Shown one piece after another: positions 7,413 to 15,755 of a stretch of 64,000 nucleotides of DNA (within the stretch, counting starts at the first letter, position 1; each line of letters opens with the position of its first letter). A program made the position numbers and the translations under genes. Under the pieces are notes generated by a model. That model saw only the letters and a program-made list of their open reading frames with translations. It made no database searches and had not been told where the DNA came from. The stretch is from Kordiimonas gwangyangensis DSM 19435 = JCM 12864. GTDB taxonomy: Bacteria; Pseudomonadota; Alphaproteobacteria; Sphingomonadales; Kordiimonadaceae. The stretch covers positions 298,893-362,892 of the forward strand of contig NZ_AQXF01000001.1 in NCBI RefSeq assembly GCF_000375545.1, in the 5' to 3' direction.

Positions 7413-10034
7413 TCATTCCTCGGTCGCGTTTGCTTCCATCGCTTCTTCGCTGTCCGCGTAGGAACGGTCGAAAGCTTTTGAAAGGAACAGCGCGTTCAGG
7501 AACAAGCGCTCGGTGCCAAGGTAGCTGGCACGGAAGTTCGGGTTGTCGGCGAACAGGATCACCGCACCGTCGCCCATGCGCTCAGCGGTCAGCATTGGCG
7601 TGCCTTTGATCTCATTCAGGCGACGGTCCGACGAATAGCCGCTGATGAGCGGGCTACTGGAATAAACCGCGACCTGCGCATAAGGGTCCTTGGGCACTGG
7701 CAAGGTGAAGGTGGAGTTTTTGTTGCTGGCCACATTGCGGCGCACCAGACCAAACCCAATCGGGTGGGTGATATCAAGATCACTTTCAAACACCGCACCA
7801 CCGATCACATCTTCCGCGTCTTTCTGGCCTTTCTGGGCGTAGGCAAGGCGTTCGACTTTCTTGTCGTCCGCCTTGTCGTCCTTCTTGTCCTTCAAAGCGC
7901 CGGTGATGTTTTTGGCAGCCCATTCAGCACCCTGACGGCTGGCGACAATGGTGCCGCCCGCTTTCACCCATGCCTTCACGTCGTCCACCATCTCTTTCGG
8001 GAAGCCGGAACCGCCGCCCACAAGAATGATGTGCGTATAACGGGTGAGGTCGATGCGGGACAGGCGGTCCTGGCGCACAAGTGTCACCGGCATTTTCATA
8101 CGGTGATCAAGCACGTGCCAAACCTCGCCCGCGTCATAGGATGATACGCGGCCACCCACCACAAGAAGCGGCTTCACCGGCTTGAGGTCCGCAACAGAAT
8201 CACGGCCACCAAGGTCCGCGCCCACGTTCAGCGTATGGCCAGACGTTGCGGCATGAACGGTGATGCCGTCTTCTTCCGCAACCTGCTGCATCATGGCGTG
8301 GATGCTGGCACCATCCACCGTCTGCAGGTCATTGGCCACAATCACGGCGCCACGGTCAAATTTGACCACACCGCGGGTGGTTTGCACCTCAATCGGCTCC
8401 TTCGCGATACGGGCCATCACACCGGCATTCAACAGGCGCCCCGCAGCGCGCGGCGCATAATAGTCAGACCAACGGAACACATAGGCGTATGGCGCGCGGT
8501 CAACCGGCTTGGCGTCTGCACTGGCTGTGCCCAATGCCGCGTCACCCAGCTTGCCTTTAAGGCCGCTTGTTACGGCAGCGTAATCAAGCCCGTAGGCGGC
8601 GGGTAGTGTCCAGCCTGACACGTCATAGAACACCTTGTCAGGAAACTCCGTGATCTTGCCGAAAAGCGCCTTGGCCATGCGGTATTGCACCTGGTTGAGC
8701 GGCACAATGTAGGAGCCTTCACCAAAGGTACGATCTTCGGCTTTCACCTCGCCCTTAAGGGCGTAAGCCTCCACCCGGTGGCGGGCAAGAAACTGCAGGA
8801 ACAGGTTCACGCGGGTCGGGTCTTCCGGCGCACGGAAGACATAGCCCTGCACCTTGTCGTCCTTCACAAGGTCAGCAACCTGCGCATAGAAATCACGCTG
8901 GTAGGCGTGCAGCTTGCTGCGCATTGCTACCGCGCCCTTGATGGTGGACAGGCTGGTGCGGAAGTGTTTCAGGATATTGTCCGCATAGGTTTTGATGCCT
9001 TGGTCGCTTTCCCGCGCGATACCCATCTGGGCACCGGCTTCATAGAGAATACCAAGCGAACCGTTGACCTGCGGGTATGTGGAACCCTTGCCGATATAAT
9101 AGTTATCGAACCCCTCTTCCGAGAAATAGAGCGTACCCGCTTTATCAAGGCTTTCGCGGTGATAACCAGCGATCTCAACCAGCAGCTCACGGCCGCGCGC
9201 CGGGATCAGCGGGTGTTTTCGGGTCGGTACACCGGGGTGGAAATAATAGGTGCTGTTGCCACCCATCTCATGGAAGTCACCGGACACTTCAGGCTTCCAG
9301 TCATGCCATTCCTTGAGCCACGCCTGGCTTTCGGGCTGGGTCTGGAGAAGCCACTGGCGATTGAGGTCGAACCAATAGTGGTTGGTGCGGGCCCCCGGCC
9401 AAACCTGATTGTGGACCTCGTGCGCGGGGTCAAGCGCGCGCAGGTCGGAGCCATATTGCGTGACCCATGCCGCGCGGCGGGAGTGGCCGTCAGGGTTGAA
9501 GATGGCAGTGATCAGGATCACACTGTTCTTGAGTGTATCTTCAATCTCCGCCCCTTGCGCCGCGGCAAGGTGATAGAGCGTGGGGATAGCAGCATCCATG
9601 CCGCTGGCTTCCGCGCCGTGCACACCGTAGTTGAGCCAAGTCACCACCGGCAGGTCATCGGAAGCCTCAGCCGCCGTTTCCGGATTAGACCGTTTCAGGT
9701 GGTTGGTGCGGATTTCTTCCAGCCGCGCTAGGTTTTCAGGGCTGGAGACCGTGATAAACAGGATCGGGCGACGTTCATGCGTATAGCCGATAGTCTTGAT
9801 CTGCATGCGCGGGCTTTGTTCGACCACCTCACGGATGTAGGAGACCATCAGGTCGTGACGCACCGGCTGGTCGCCGACATCGTGGCCAAACACTTCCGCC
9901 GGTTTCACAATGCCCTGATTATAGTCCACCCCCGGCACCAGATAATAATCAAGCGGTTCGGCATGTGCCGCACCAAGGGCAAAACCCGCCCCGGCGGCAA
10001 GGCCCAAAGCCCATTTCAGAAATCTCGGTCGCAT
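7413..10034 (-). CDS. M14-family zinc carboxypeptidase, secreted
   Basis: An 873-residue exported metallopeptidase. After a signal peptide (cleavage near residue 25, AAHA) comes the M14 domain: zinc ligands H139 and E142 in NYGVHGAEAS, NPDGH at about 180-184, FDLNRQW at 222-228 and the third zinc ligand H255 in SGDFHEMGG. The last third resembles the glutamine-amidotransferase-like tail of large M14 proteins and includes a K/D-rich insert (KDKKDDKADDKK). It is likely a periplasmic or surface peptidase for peptide nutrition. AGGGGA precedes the ATG, and the start is 9 bases after the stop of the threonine-synthase gene, so the two are probably co-transcribed. Confidence 0.87.
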   Translation of the reverse strand: MRPRFLKWALGLAAGAGFALGAAHAEPLDYYLVPGVDYNQGIVKPAEVFGHDVGDQPVRHDLMVSYIREVVEQSPRMQIKTIGYTHERRPILFITVSSPENLARLEEIRTNHLKRSNPETAAEASDDLPVVTWLNYGVHGAEASGMDAAIPTLYHLAAAQGAEIEDTLKNSVILITAIFNPDGHSRRAAWVTQYGSDLRALDPAHEVHNQVWPGARTNHYWFDLNRQWLLQTQPESQAWLKEWHDWKPEVSGDFHEMGGNSTYYFHPGVPTRKHPLIPARGRELLVEIAGYHRESLDKAGTLYFSEEGFDNYYIGKGSTYPQVNGSLGILYEAGAQMGIARESDQGIKTYADNILKHFRTSLSTIKGAVAMRSKLHAYQRDFYAQVADLVKDDKVQGYVFRAPEDPTRVNLFLQFLARHRVEAYALKGEVKAEDRTFGEGSYIVPLNQVQYRMAKALFGKITEFPDKVFYDVSGWTLPAAYGLDYAAVTSGLKGKLGDAALGTASADAKPVDRAPYAYVFRWSDYYAPRAAGRLLNAGVMARIAKEPIEVQTTRGVVKFDRGAVIVANDLQTVDGASIHAMMQQVAEEDGITVHAATSGHTLNVGADLGGRDSVADLKPVKPLLVVGGRVSSYDAGEVWHVLDHRMKMPVTLVRQDRLSRIDLTRYTHIILVGGGSGFPKEMVDDVKAWVKAGGTIVASRQGAEWAAKNITGALKDKKDDKADDKKVERLAYAQKGQKDAEDVIGGAVFESDLDITHPIGFGLVRRNVASNKNSTFTLPVPKDPYAQVAVYSSSPLISGYSSDRRLNEIKGTPMLTAERMGDGAVILFADNPNFRASYLGTERLFLNALFLSKAFDRSYADSEEAMEANATEE

Positions 10035-10043
10035 TACAGTCCC

Positions 10044-11276
10044 CTATTTTTTCAGATCTTCGTAATTGATTGGCTCGTTGCGGTTCAGTCGGCCTGCCAT
10101 CTCTGGCATCTCATACTTGAGGCCATTACCGCAGTTGAACAGCACCACCCGGTCGCCCGCTCCCACACGGCCGTCCTTCAGTGCTTCCTTGTAGGCTGCA
10201 TAAGTCGCAGCACCTTCAGGGCACACAAGCACCCCTTCCCGCGCGCCAATTTCGCGCCGGGCATTTTCAATCTTGTCGTCATCCACCGCGATGGCAAAAC
10301 CGCCGCTTTCGCGCACGGCATCGAGGATCAGGAAATCCCCCACAGCCACTGGCACGCGGATGCCGCTTGCAAAGGTATGCGCGCCCTGCCACAGCGTGGC
10401 ATGGCGTTCACCGTCCTCATAGGCTTTCACGATGGGTGCGCAGCCTGTGGCCTGCACCGCCACCATGCGTGGGCGTTTGGAGCCAATCCAGCCCAGCGCC
10501 TCCATCTCATGGAAGGCTTTCCACATGCCAATAAGGCCGGTGCCGCCGCCGGTGGGATAAAAAATCACATCCGGCACGTCCCAGCCAAGCTGGGCGGCGA
10601 GCTCGAGCCCCATGGTTTTCTTGCCCTCAATCCGGTAGGGCTCCTTGAGGGTCGAGAGATCGAACCAGCCCATAGCTTCCTTGCCTTCACCCACGATCTT
10701 GCCGCAGTCGTTGATGAGGCCGTTCACCCGCCACACCTTGCCGCCCTGCAACGCAATTTCGCGCACGTTGGCGTCCGGCGTGTCGTCAGGGCAGAAGATA
10801 TAACTTTCCATGCCCGCCCGCGTGGCATAGGCCGCCATGGCCGCACCTGCGTTGCCGTTCGTTGGCATCGCCAAGCGCTTGATGCCAAACTCTTTCGCCA
10901 TGGAGACCGCGAGCGCGAGGCCCCGCGCCTTGAAGCTGCCGGTCGGCAGGCGGCCTTCATCCTTGATGATAATTTCGCCCGAAACGCCCAAATCGTGTGC
11001 GAGAGTTGTGCACGATATGAGCGGCGTATCGTCTTCACCGAGCGCGATGACATTTTCTGTTTTGGTGACGGGCAACAGCTCACGCCATTTCCAGAAACCA
11101 CCGCCCCGCGACCAGACCTCATCGCGGCTCACGCTATCGCGGATGCGGTCAAGGTCATAGCGCACCAGAAGCGGGCGCCCGGCGCGCGACAGGCCGTGCA
11201 CCACACCGGGTTCATAATCACTCTCGTGCGTCAGCCCGCATTCAAGATGGCTGACAAATGTGGAAAATTCTGTCAT
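10044..11276 (-). CDS. thrC: Threonine synthase, PLP fold type II
   Basis: A 410-residue pyridoxal-phosphate enzyme that converts O-phosphohomoserine to threonine. The PLP lysine is K116 in PTGSFKARG; TNGNAGAAMAAYA and PTGGGTGLIGMW bind the cofactor phosphate and substrate, and the N-terminal LECGLT recalls the long plant-type/archaeal threonine synthases. The ATG at 11276 is chosen over an in-frame ATG 54 bases upstream because GAGGGGAG stands just before it. Other fold-II enzymes (threonine dehydratase, diaminopropionate lyase) are less likely given the N-terminal motif. It leads a two-gene unit with the M14 peptidase. Confidence 0.82.
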   Translation of the reverse strand: MTEFSTFVSHLECGLTHESDYEPGVVHGLSRAGRPLLVRYDLDRIRDSVSRDEVWSRGGGFWKWRELLPVTKTENVIALGEDDTPLISCTTLAHDLGVSGEIIIKDEGRLPTGSFKARGLALAVSMAKEFGIKRLAMPTNGNAGAAMAAYATRAGMESYIFCPDDTPDANVREIALQGGKVWRVNGLINDCGKIVGEGKEAMGWFDLSTLKEPYRIEGKKTMGLELAAQLGWDVPDVIFYPTGGGTGLIGMWKAFHEMEALGWIGSKRPRMVAVQATGCAPIVKAYEDGERHATLWQGAHTFASGIRVPVAVGDFLILDAVRESGGFAIAVDDDKIENARREIGAREGVLVCPEGAATYAAYKEALKDGRVGAGDRVVLFNCGNGLKYEMPEMAGRLNRNEPINYEDLKK

Positions 11277-11368
11277 GGCTCCCCTCACGTGTAGGCCGCA
11301 CAGCCTAGGACCTCCCCTTAGTAGAGACAAGGCTTGTGCATCAGGCCTCCCAATAAATTTAGAGGGCC

Positions 11369-11656
11369 ATGGAAAAGAAAATCACATGTGCGTTATGTGA
11401 CCGCGAAATCGGGAAACATGTGGAGATGCATCATCTTATCCCGAAGTCGCAGGGTGGCCGGGTTACAATTCCGTTACATCCTATTTGCCACCGCAAGATT
11501 CACGCCCTATTTAACGAGAAGGAACTGGCGAGAGACTACGCCACGATTGCCGCGTTGCGGGAAAACGAAGAGATCAGGCGCTTTATTGCATGGCTTAGGG
11601 GTAAGCCGCCTGATTTTCACCGCCGCACCGCACCACACGGGGGACGCCGCCGCTAG
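11369..11656 (+). CDS. Small HNH-family protein
   Basis: A 95-residue protein of the HNH endonuclease fold. Zinc ligands appear as C7-x2-C10 (CALC) and the HNH core as MHHLIPKSQGG (20-30) followed by HPICHRKIHALF (37-48). A basic, disordered tail (RRTAPHGGRRR) ends it. Stand-alone proteins of this size are common chromosomal genes in alphaproteobacteria; whether this one cuts DNA is unknown. AGAGGG stands upstream of the ATG. It is divergent from thrC and precedes the alpha/beta hydrolase gene by 36 bases. Confidence 0.8.
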   Translation: MEKKITCALCDREIGKHVEMHHLIPKSQGGRVTIPLHPICHRKIHALFNEKELARDYATIAALRENEEIRRFIAWLRGKPPDFHRRTAPHGGRRR

Positions 11657-11692
11657 AGTAGCGGTCAAGCGCAGGATGCACATAGGTATTTT

Positions 11693-12628
11693 ATGATCAC
11701 CAGGCCACCGATCTCATACGAAAAATGGGGCCAATGCGGCAAGTATTTCGAATGGAATGACCACCACGTCTTTTACCAGCGTGGCGGCAACGGCGAAGTC
11801 TTGCTCACGATCCACGGGTTTCCAACCTGCGGCTGGGACTGGGCCTGGGTATCCAAGCGCCTTGTCAGCCAATTTCATATGGTCGTGCCGGACCTGCTGG
11901 ATTATGGCCGTACCCTGAATAGCCTGAAGAAAGTCTGCACCATTGGTGACCAAGCCGACATGCTGGACGCGCTGATGGCGCACCGCGGCATTGATGAAGT
12001 GCATATCCTTGCCCATGACGTGGGCGATACGGTCGCGCAGGAGCTGATTGCGCGGCATAATGAAAGCTCGCTCTCTTTCCGCATCCGCAGTGCATTGTTC
12101 CTCAATGGTGGCATGCTGCCCGCGCACCACAGGCCGCGCCGGGTGCAAACCTTGCTCGCAGGCCCGCTTGGGCCGTTGATTTCTCAGATCGCCCTCAAGG
12201 GTAAAATGCTGAAGGGCTTCTCCGACGTTTTTGGCCCGCACACCAAACCGACCGACGTGTCGCTTGACGAATTCTGGCCCGCCATGGTGGGCGTGAACGG
12301 GCGTGGCGCCTTCGCCCGCCGTATACGCTATATGGCGGAGCGTATCGTCAATGCGGACCGCTGGAAACGTGCGCTTGCCGAAGCCAAGCTACCGATGATG
12401 CTGATCAACGGTGTGGATGACCCGGTCTCGGGCGGGCACGCGGCAGACGCGATCGAGAAAGAGCTGCCGAACGTCAAGGTCGTGCGCCTGCCAGGCATCG
12501 GCCATTTCCCGCAGATTGAAGCACCGGAAGCCGTCGCGGAACTGGTGGACCAGTTCCACCGCTGCATTGTCAGGAACGGCTACCTCAGGCCTTCGGAACT
12601 GAAGGCCGCGCAAGGTTTCATGCTCTAG
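11693..12628 (+). CDS. Alpha/beta-hydrolase of MEST/PEG1 type
   Basis: A 311-residue alpha/beta-fold hydrolase. The oxyanion motif HGFPT (41-45), an Asp nucleophile D109 in LAHDVGDTVAQELIA, an acidic residue at 242-243 (NGVDDPV) and H271 in GIGHFPQ form the expected triad. The Asp nucleophile is shared with haloalkane dehalogenases and epoxide hydrolases. The nearest pattern I know is animal MEST/PEG1: both have SHDYGD/AHDVGD-TVAQEL, LNGG-x-x-P-x-x-HRP and FGP-x-T-x-P, here at 138-148 and 180-187. Substrate unknown. It follows the HNH gene and precedes an MFS exporter, all on the plus strand. Confidence 0.83.
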   Translation: MITRPPISYEKWGQCGKYFEWNDHHVFYQRGGNGEVLLTIHGFPTCGWDWAWVSKRLVSQFHMVVPDLLDYGRTLNSLKKVCTIGDQADMLDALMAHRGIDEVHILAHDVGDTVAQELIARHNESSLSFRIRSALFLNGGMLPAHHRPRRVQTLLAGPLGPLISQIALKGKMLKGFSDVFGPHTKPTDVSLDEFWPAMVGVNGRGAFARRIRYMAERIVNADRWKRALAEAKLPMMLINGVDDPVSGGHAADAIEKELPNVKVVRLPGIGHFPQIEAPEAVAELVDQFHRCIVRNGYLRPSELKAAQGFML

Positions 12629-12727
12629 GCCAACAGCGCCATCTATTCCCGCGTATTTTTCTTGCCTTTCCGCTTGACCGGCTGGGCAATTTCATCAAGT
12701 TTGGGCCCCATAAAACAAGGGCCTACC

Positions 12728-13969
12728 ATGCACGAGCAGCACACCAACCCGCCCGCGACAGACGGTAGCAAAACCGCCGGGTCACAGGCAATGATCGCCT
12801 TTTTCACCATCGTCGCGGGGACCGTTCTCGGTCTCGCCGGTATTGACCTTGTGCTGCCGTCCGTTCCCGCCATGCCCGCCATTTTTGGTACCGACATCGC
12901 CAACGCGCAGCTTGTGCTGGCCACCTATGTCGCGGGTATGAGCGTGGGCCTTCTGATGTTCGGCGCCCTTGCCGGACACTTTGGCCGGCGTCGGCTTTTC
13001 ATCGGGTCGCTTCTGGCCTTTGGTGTGCTCTCGCTCCTCGCGGTGATGACGGACAATATCCATGTGCTCAACATCATCCGCTTCTTCCAAGGGGCAGCCG
13101 CAAGCGGCGGTGCGGTGCTCGCACCCGGGCTGATCCGCGCACTGTTCTCGGAACTTGGCGCCATCCGTGCCGTCAGCGCCATGGGCAGTATCGAATCGCT
13201 GGTGCCCGGCCTCGCACCCATTGCAGGCGCATGGCTTTATGCGGAGTACGGCTGGAAGGCGAGTTTCGAGATTACGGGCACCGCCGTCCTCGCCATCTGT
13301 GCACTCGTGATCCTCATCCCCTCGCTGCTGCCGCACATCGGTCAGAAACGTAGCGGCTCCAGCGCCAGTTACTGGCGGGTGATGAAGAACAAATCTTTCA
13401 TTCGATACGGCCTTAGCCACGCGCTGGTGCTGGGCGGCTTGTTGGTGTTTGTCTTCTCCACCCCCGCCGTGGTGATCGAGACCATGGACGGCACCATTGA
13501 AGACTTCATTCGCATGCAGTTTGTTGGCGTGTGCCTGTTCATTGTGTCAGCGAACGTCAACGGTAGCCTTGTGAAGCGCTTTGGCAACGAGAAGGTGATC
13601 ATGGCGGGTACGATCATCGCCACGCTCGGCTCCGCCACGCTGTTTGCCTATGCGCTTTTTGGCCCTAACAACCCCTACCATCTCGTTTATATGTTCTGGA
13701 TCCTGAACCTCGGCCACGGCATCAGGAGCGGGCCGGGCTTTGTGCGCGCGCTTCAGACCACCCACGGCGAAGACGACAAGGGCTCTGCGCTCATGATCCT
13801 CGCCACCATGCTGACGGGTGCTGTGGGTACAGCCATCGTTGGACCATTCATACAGTTCGGTCTTGTGGGGCCCACTTTGGCGCTTGTGCTGATTGTGGTG
13901 CCCGCGTTACTGCTCATGTATATTTTCCCGCCCTTCAAGGAGGGCGACCAACCATCCGAACGCGGTTAA
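12728..13969 (+). CDS. MFS exporter, Bcr/CflA-like (DHA1)
   Basis: A 413-residue major-facilitator protein with about twelve membrane segments. The DHA1 signature is clear: D-rich first helix ending GLAGIDLVLPSVPAM, motif A in the 2-3 loop (GALAGHFGRRRLFIGSL) and the motif-C-like stretch SLVPGLAPIAGAWL in helix 5. Bcr/CflA members export drugs and small metabolites in exchange for protons. The ATG at 12728 is used because an AAGGG lies 7 bases upstream; the frame extends further 5' without a convincing start. The transaminase gene follows by 13 bases, so the two are probably one transcript. Confidence 0.86.
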   Translation: MHEQHTNPPATDGSKTAGSQAMIAFFTIVAGTVLGLAGIDLVLPSVPAMPAIFGTDIANAQLVLATYVAGMSVGLLMFGALAGHFGRRRLFIGSLLAFGVLSLLAVMTDNIHVLNIIRFFQGAAASGGAVLAPGLIRALFSELGAIRAVSAMGSIESLVPGLAPIAGAWLYAEYGWKASFEITGTAVLAICALVILIPSLLPHIGQKRSGSSASYWRVMKNKSFIRYGLSHALVLGGLLVFVFSTPAVVIETMDGTIEDFIRMQFVGVCLFIVSANVNGSLVKRFGNEKVIMAGTIIATLGSATLFAYALFGPNNPYHLVYMFWILNLGHGIRSGPGFVRALQTTHGEDDKGSALMILATMLTGAVGTAIVGPFIQFGLVGPTLALVLIVVPALLLMYIFPPFKEGDQPSERG

Positions 13970-13982
13970 GGAGCCGTCCGTC

Positions 13983-14837
13983 ATGTCACGCATTTCTTAT
14001 GTCAATGGTGCCTATGTTCCCCACACCGAGGCTGTCGTGCATATCGATGACCGGGGCTACCAGTTCGCAGATGCGGTGTACGAGGGCGTGACCGTGCGAC
14101 ATGGCCGCATGGTTGACCTTGAACCGCACCTTGACCGGCTGTGGCGGTCGATGGGAGAACTGCGCATCGCCCCGCCGATGGACCGTGCGCCGATGCGTTT
14201 TGTGTTCAGCCAGGTTATCGCCAAGAACCGTATCGAGAATGGTTTCCTCTATATCCAGATCAGCCGCGGTGTAGCAAAGCGCGACCATGCGTTCCCGACC
14301 AAGCCTGTCGCATCAAGCCTGGTGGTGACACTCAAACGCCTTGATGTGGACGGCGTAATCGCGCGCGCTGGCAAGGGCGTGAAAGCTTTCTCGGAAGCGG
14401 ATATCCGCTGGGGACGCTGCGACGTTAAATCCACCTCGCTGCTACCCAATATCCTCGCCAAACAAGCGGCCAAGGAAAAGGGCGGTTTCGAAGCCGTACT
14501 GGTGGACAAGGACGGTTATGTGACTGAGGGCAGCAGCACCAATATGTGGATTGTGCGCAAGGACGGCGTGGTGCAAACCCGCTCCACGGCCGACAATATC
14601 CTGCCCGGCATCACACGTGCCACGCTCCTGAAACTGGCGGCAGAACTGCAGATCAAAGTGGTTGAGGAAGCCTTCACGCTTGAAGACGCCAAGGGCGCCA
14701 CTGAGATGTTCCTCTCAAGCTCCACCGGGTGCGCGACGCCGATTGTGGAACTGGACGGCCAAAAGATTGGCGACGGAACACCCGGTCCCATCGCCAAACG
14801 TCTTGTTGAAGCCTATCAGCGTTATATGGACGCCTGA
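13983..14837 (+). CDS. D-amino-acid aminotransferase (class IV)
   Basis: A 284-residue fold-type-IV aminotransferase. It has the D-alanine transaminase pattern: YVNGAYVPHTEAVVHIDDRGYQFADAVYEG at the N-terminus split over residues 6-35, PLP lysine K149 in CDVKSTSLLPN, E182 in VTEGSSTN and the phosphate-binding turn ILPGITRATLL. It interconverts D-alanine and D-glutamate, precursors of peptidoglycan. Branched-chain aminotransferase and aminodeoxychorismate lyase are related alternatives, the second being served by the PabBC fusion at 60.5 kb. The start is set by AAGGAG, which overlaps the MFS stop codon. It meets the convergent membrane-protein gene with no spacer. Confidence 0.85.
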   Translation: MSRISYVNGAYVPHTEAVVHIDDRGYQFADAVYEGVTVRHGRMVDLEPHLDRLWRSMGELRIAPPMDRAPMRFVFSQVIAKNRIENGFLYIQISRGVAKRDHAFPTKPVASSLVVTLKRLDVDGVIARAGKGVKAFSEADIRWGRCDVKSTSLLPNILAKQAAKEKGGFEAVLVDKDGYVTEGSSTNMWIVRKDGVVQTRSTADNILPGITRATLLKLAAELQIKVVEEAFTLEDAKGATEMFLSSSTGCATPIVELDGQKIGDGTPGPIAKRLVEAYQRYMDA

Positions 14838-15257
14838 TCAGGCCACTTTGCGTGCGCCCCAACCCCGGCCAGCCATGAAGGCGAGCACGGCACCAACGGC
14901 AGCACCATTCACGAGATGCATGGCCATAAGCGGCATGCGCGTGCCTTGTGGGAAGTTCGGCAGGCTTGTGTACCAAAGGCTATCTGTCGCCATCAGGTAA
15001 AGGCCGATCATCAAACCGAAGATGATACCTGCCGTCATGTCACCCGTACCGACCGCCTTGGTGAACAGCCATACTACAACAATGGTCTGCACCAAGTGGT
15101 ACGCCATGGTTGGCATAACAATCTCTTCCACCGGCTTCATGGCAGCGGCGGCTTCCGTCCATGCTTCCGGCATCAGGAACATGGGTTCGACGGAATAGAG
15201 CACACCATAAACAATAAACGCGACAACAATATTCAGGATGAATTTACCAACGTTCAT
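14838..15257 (-). CDS. Four-helix membrane protein, paralogue 1
   Basis: A 139-residue inner-membrane protein with about four hydrophobic segments (near residues 5-25, 50-68, 72-92 and 112-130). I do not recognise the family. It is a clear paralogue of the next gene upstream: both are 139 residues, begin with the same pattern (M-x-x-G-[KR]-FIL-x-[IV]-VVAF) and share HLVQTIVVVWLF versus HLLQTIIVVALF and ATDSLWYTSL versus ATDLSMYTGL. GGGGAGGGACC stands before the ATG. The pair probably arose by tandem duplication and is co-transcribed. Confidence 0.72.
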   Translation of the reverse strand: MNVGKFILNIVVAFIVYGVLYSVEPMFLMPEAWTEAAAAMKPVEEIVMPTMAYHLVQTIVVVWLFTKAVGTGDMTAGIIFGLMIGLYLMATDSLWYTSLPNFPQGTRMPLMAMHLVNGAAVGAVLAFMAGRGWGARKVA

Positions 15258-15302
15258 AAGGTCCCTCCCCTTGTTGGTGGTTGGCCTCGCTGTCCTGAAT
15301 TT

Positions 15303-15722
15303 TTATGCCTCTTCTGGCCCGCCCCCTGCGGGTTTGTAGAGTTTGGCCAGCACCATGCCGATCACGGCACCCACGAACATGTGGATCACGACCGAATAAG
15401 GTAGCGGCGAAGTATTCAGTGTAAGTCCAGTATACATGGACAGGTCAGTCGCGGCGAGATAGCCGCCGACAAGGAGCCCGAAACGCGCCCCGGCTTTCAC
15501 ATCATTTGAGCCAACAGCCATATTGAATAGCGCAACGACAATGATGGTTTGCAGTAGATGGCCCAGCATCTCAAAAAGGGCCAAGCCTTCCTCTGGCGAG
15601 CGCATCATCGCGGCATTGGCGGTATAGATATCCGCGAACACCACACCCATTAGCCCTATGTAAAGGGCGGCATAGATGACGAAAGCAACAACAACACTTA
15701 AGATAAACCGTCCAATGCTCAT
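15303..15722 (-). CDS. Four-helix membrane protein, paralogue 2
   Basis: Second of two tandem 139-residue membrane proteins, with four hydrophobic segments in the same places as its partner and a short soluble tail (KPAGGGPEEA). The ATG at 15722 is chosen because GGGGGAGGA lies just upstream and the resulting length equals the paralogue exactly. No known motif is seen. It is 45 bases upstream of the other copy on the minus strand and 33 bases downstream of the MscS-like gene, so all three may share a transcript. Function unknown. Confidence 0.72.
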   Translation of the reverse strand: MSIGRFILSVVVAFVIYAALYIGLMGVVFADIYTANAAMMRSPEEGLALFEMLGHLLQTIIVVALFNMAVGSNDVKAGARFGLLVGGYLAATDLSMYTGLTLNTSPLPYSVVIHMFVGAVIGMVLAKLYKPAGGGPEEA

Positions 15723-15755
15723 TGGTTCCTCCCCCTGCAAGCGTTAGAACGTCAA

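Noticed and set aside
11369-11656. HNH gene as sign of a homing element or restriction system
   Set aside because: No intron, intein or methyltransferase is near; stand-alone HNH proteins of this kind are ordinary chromosomal genes.
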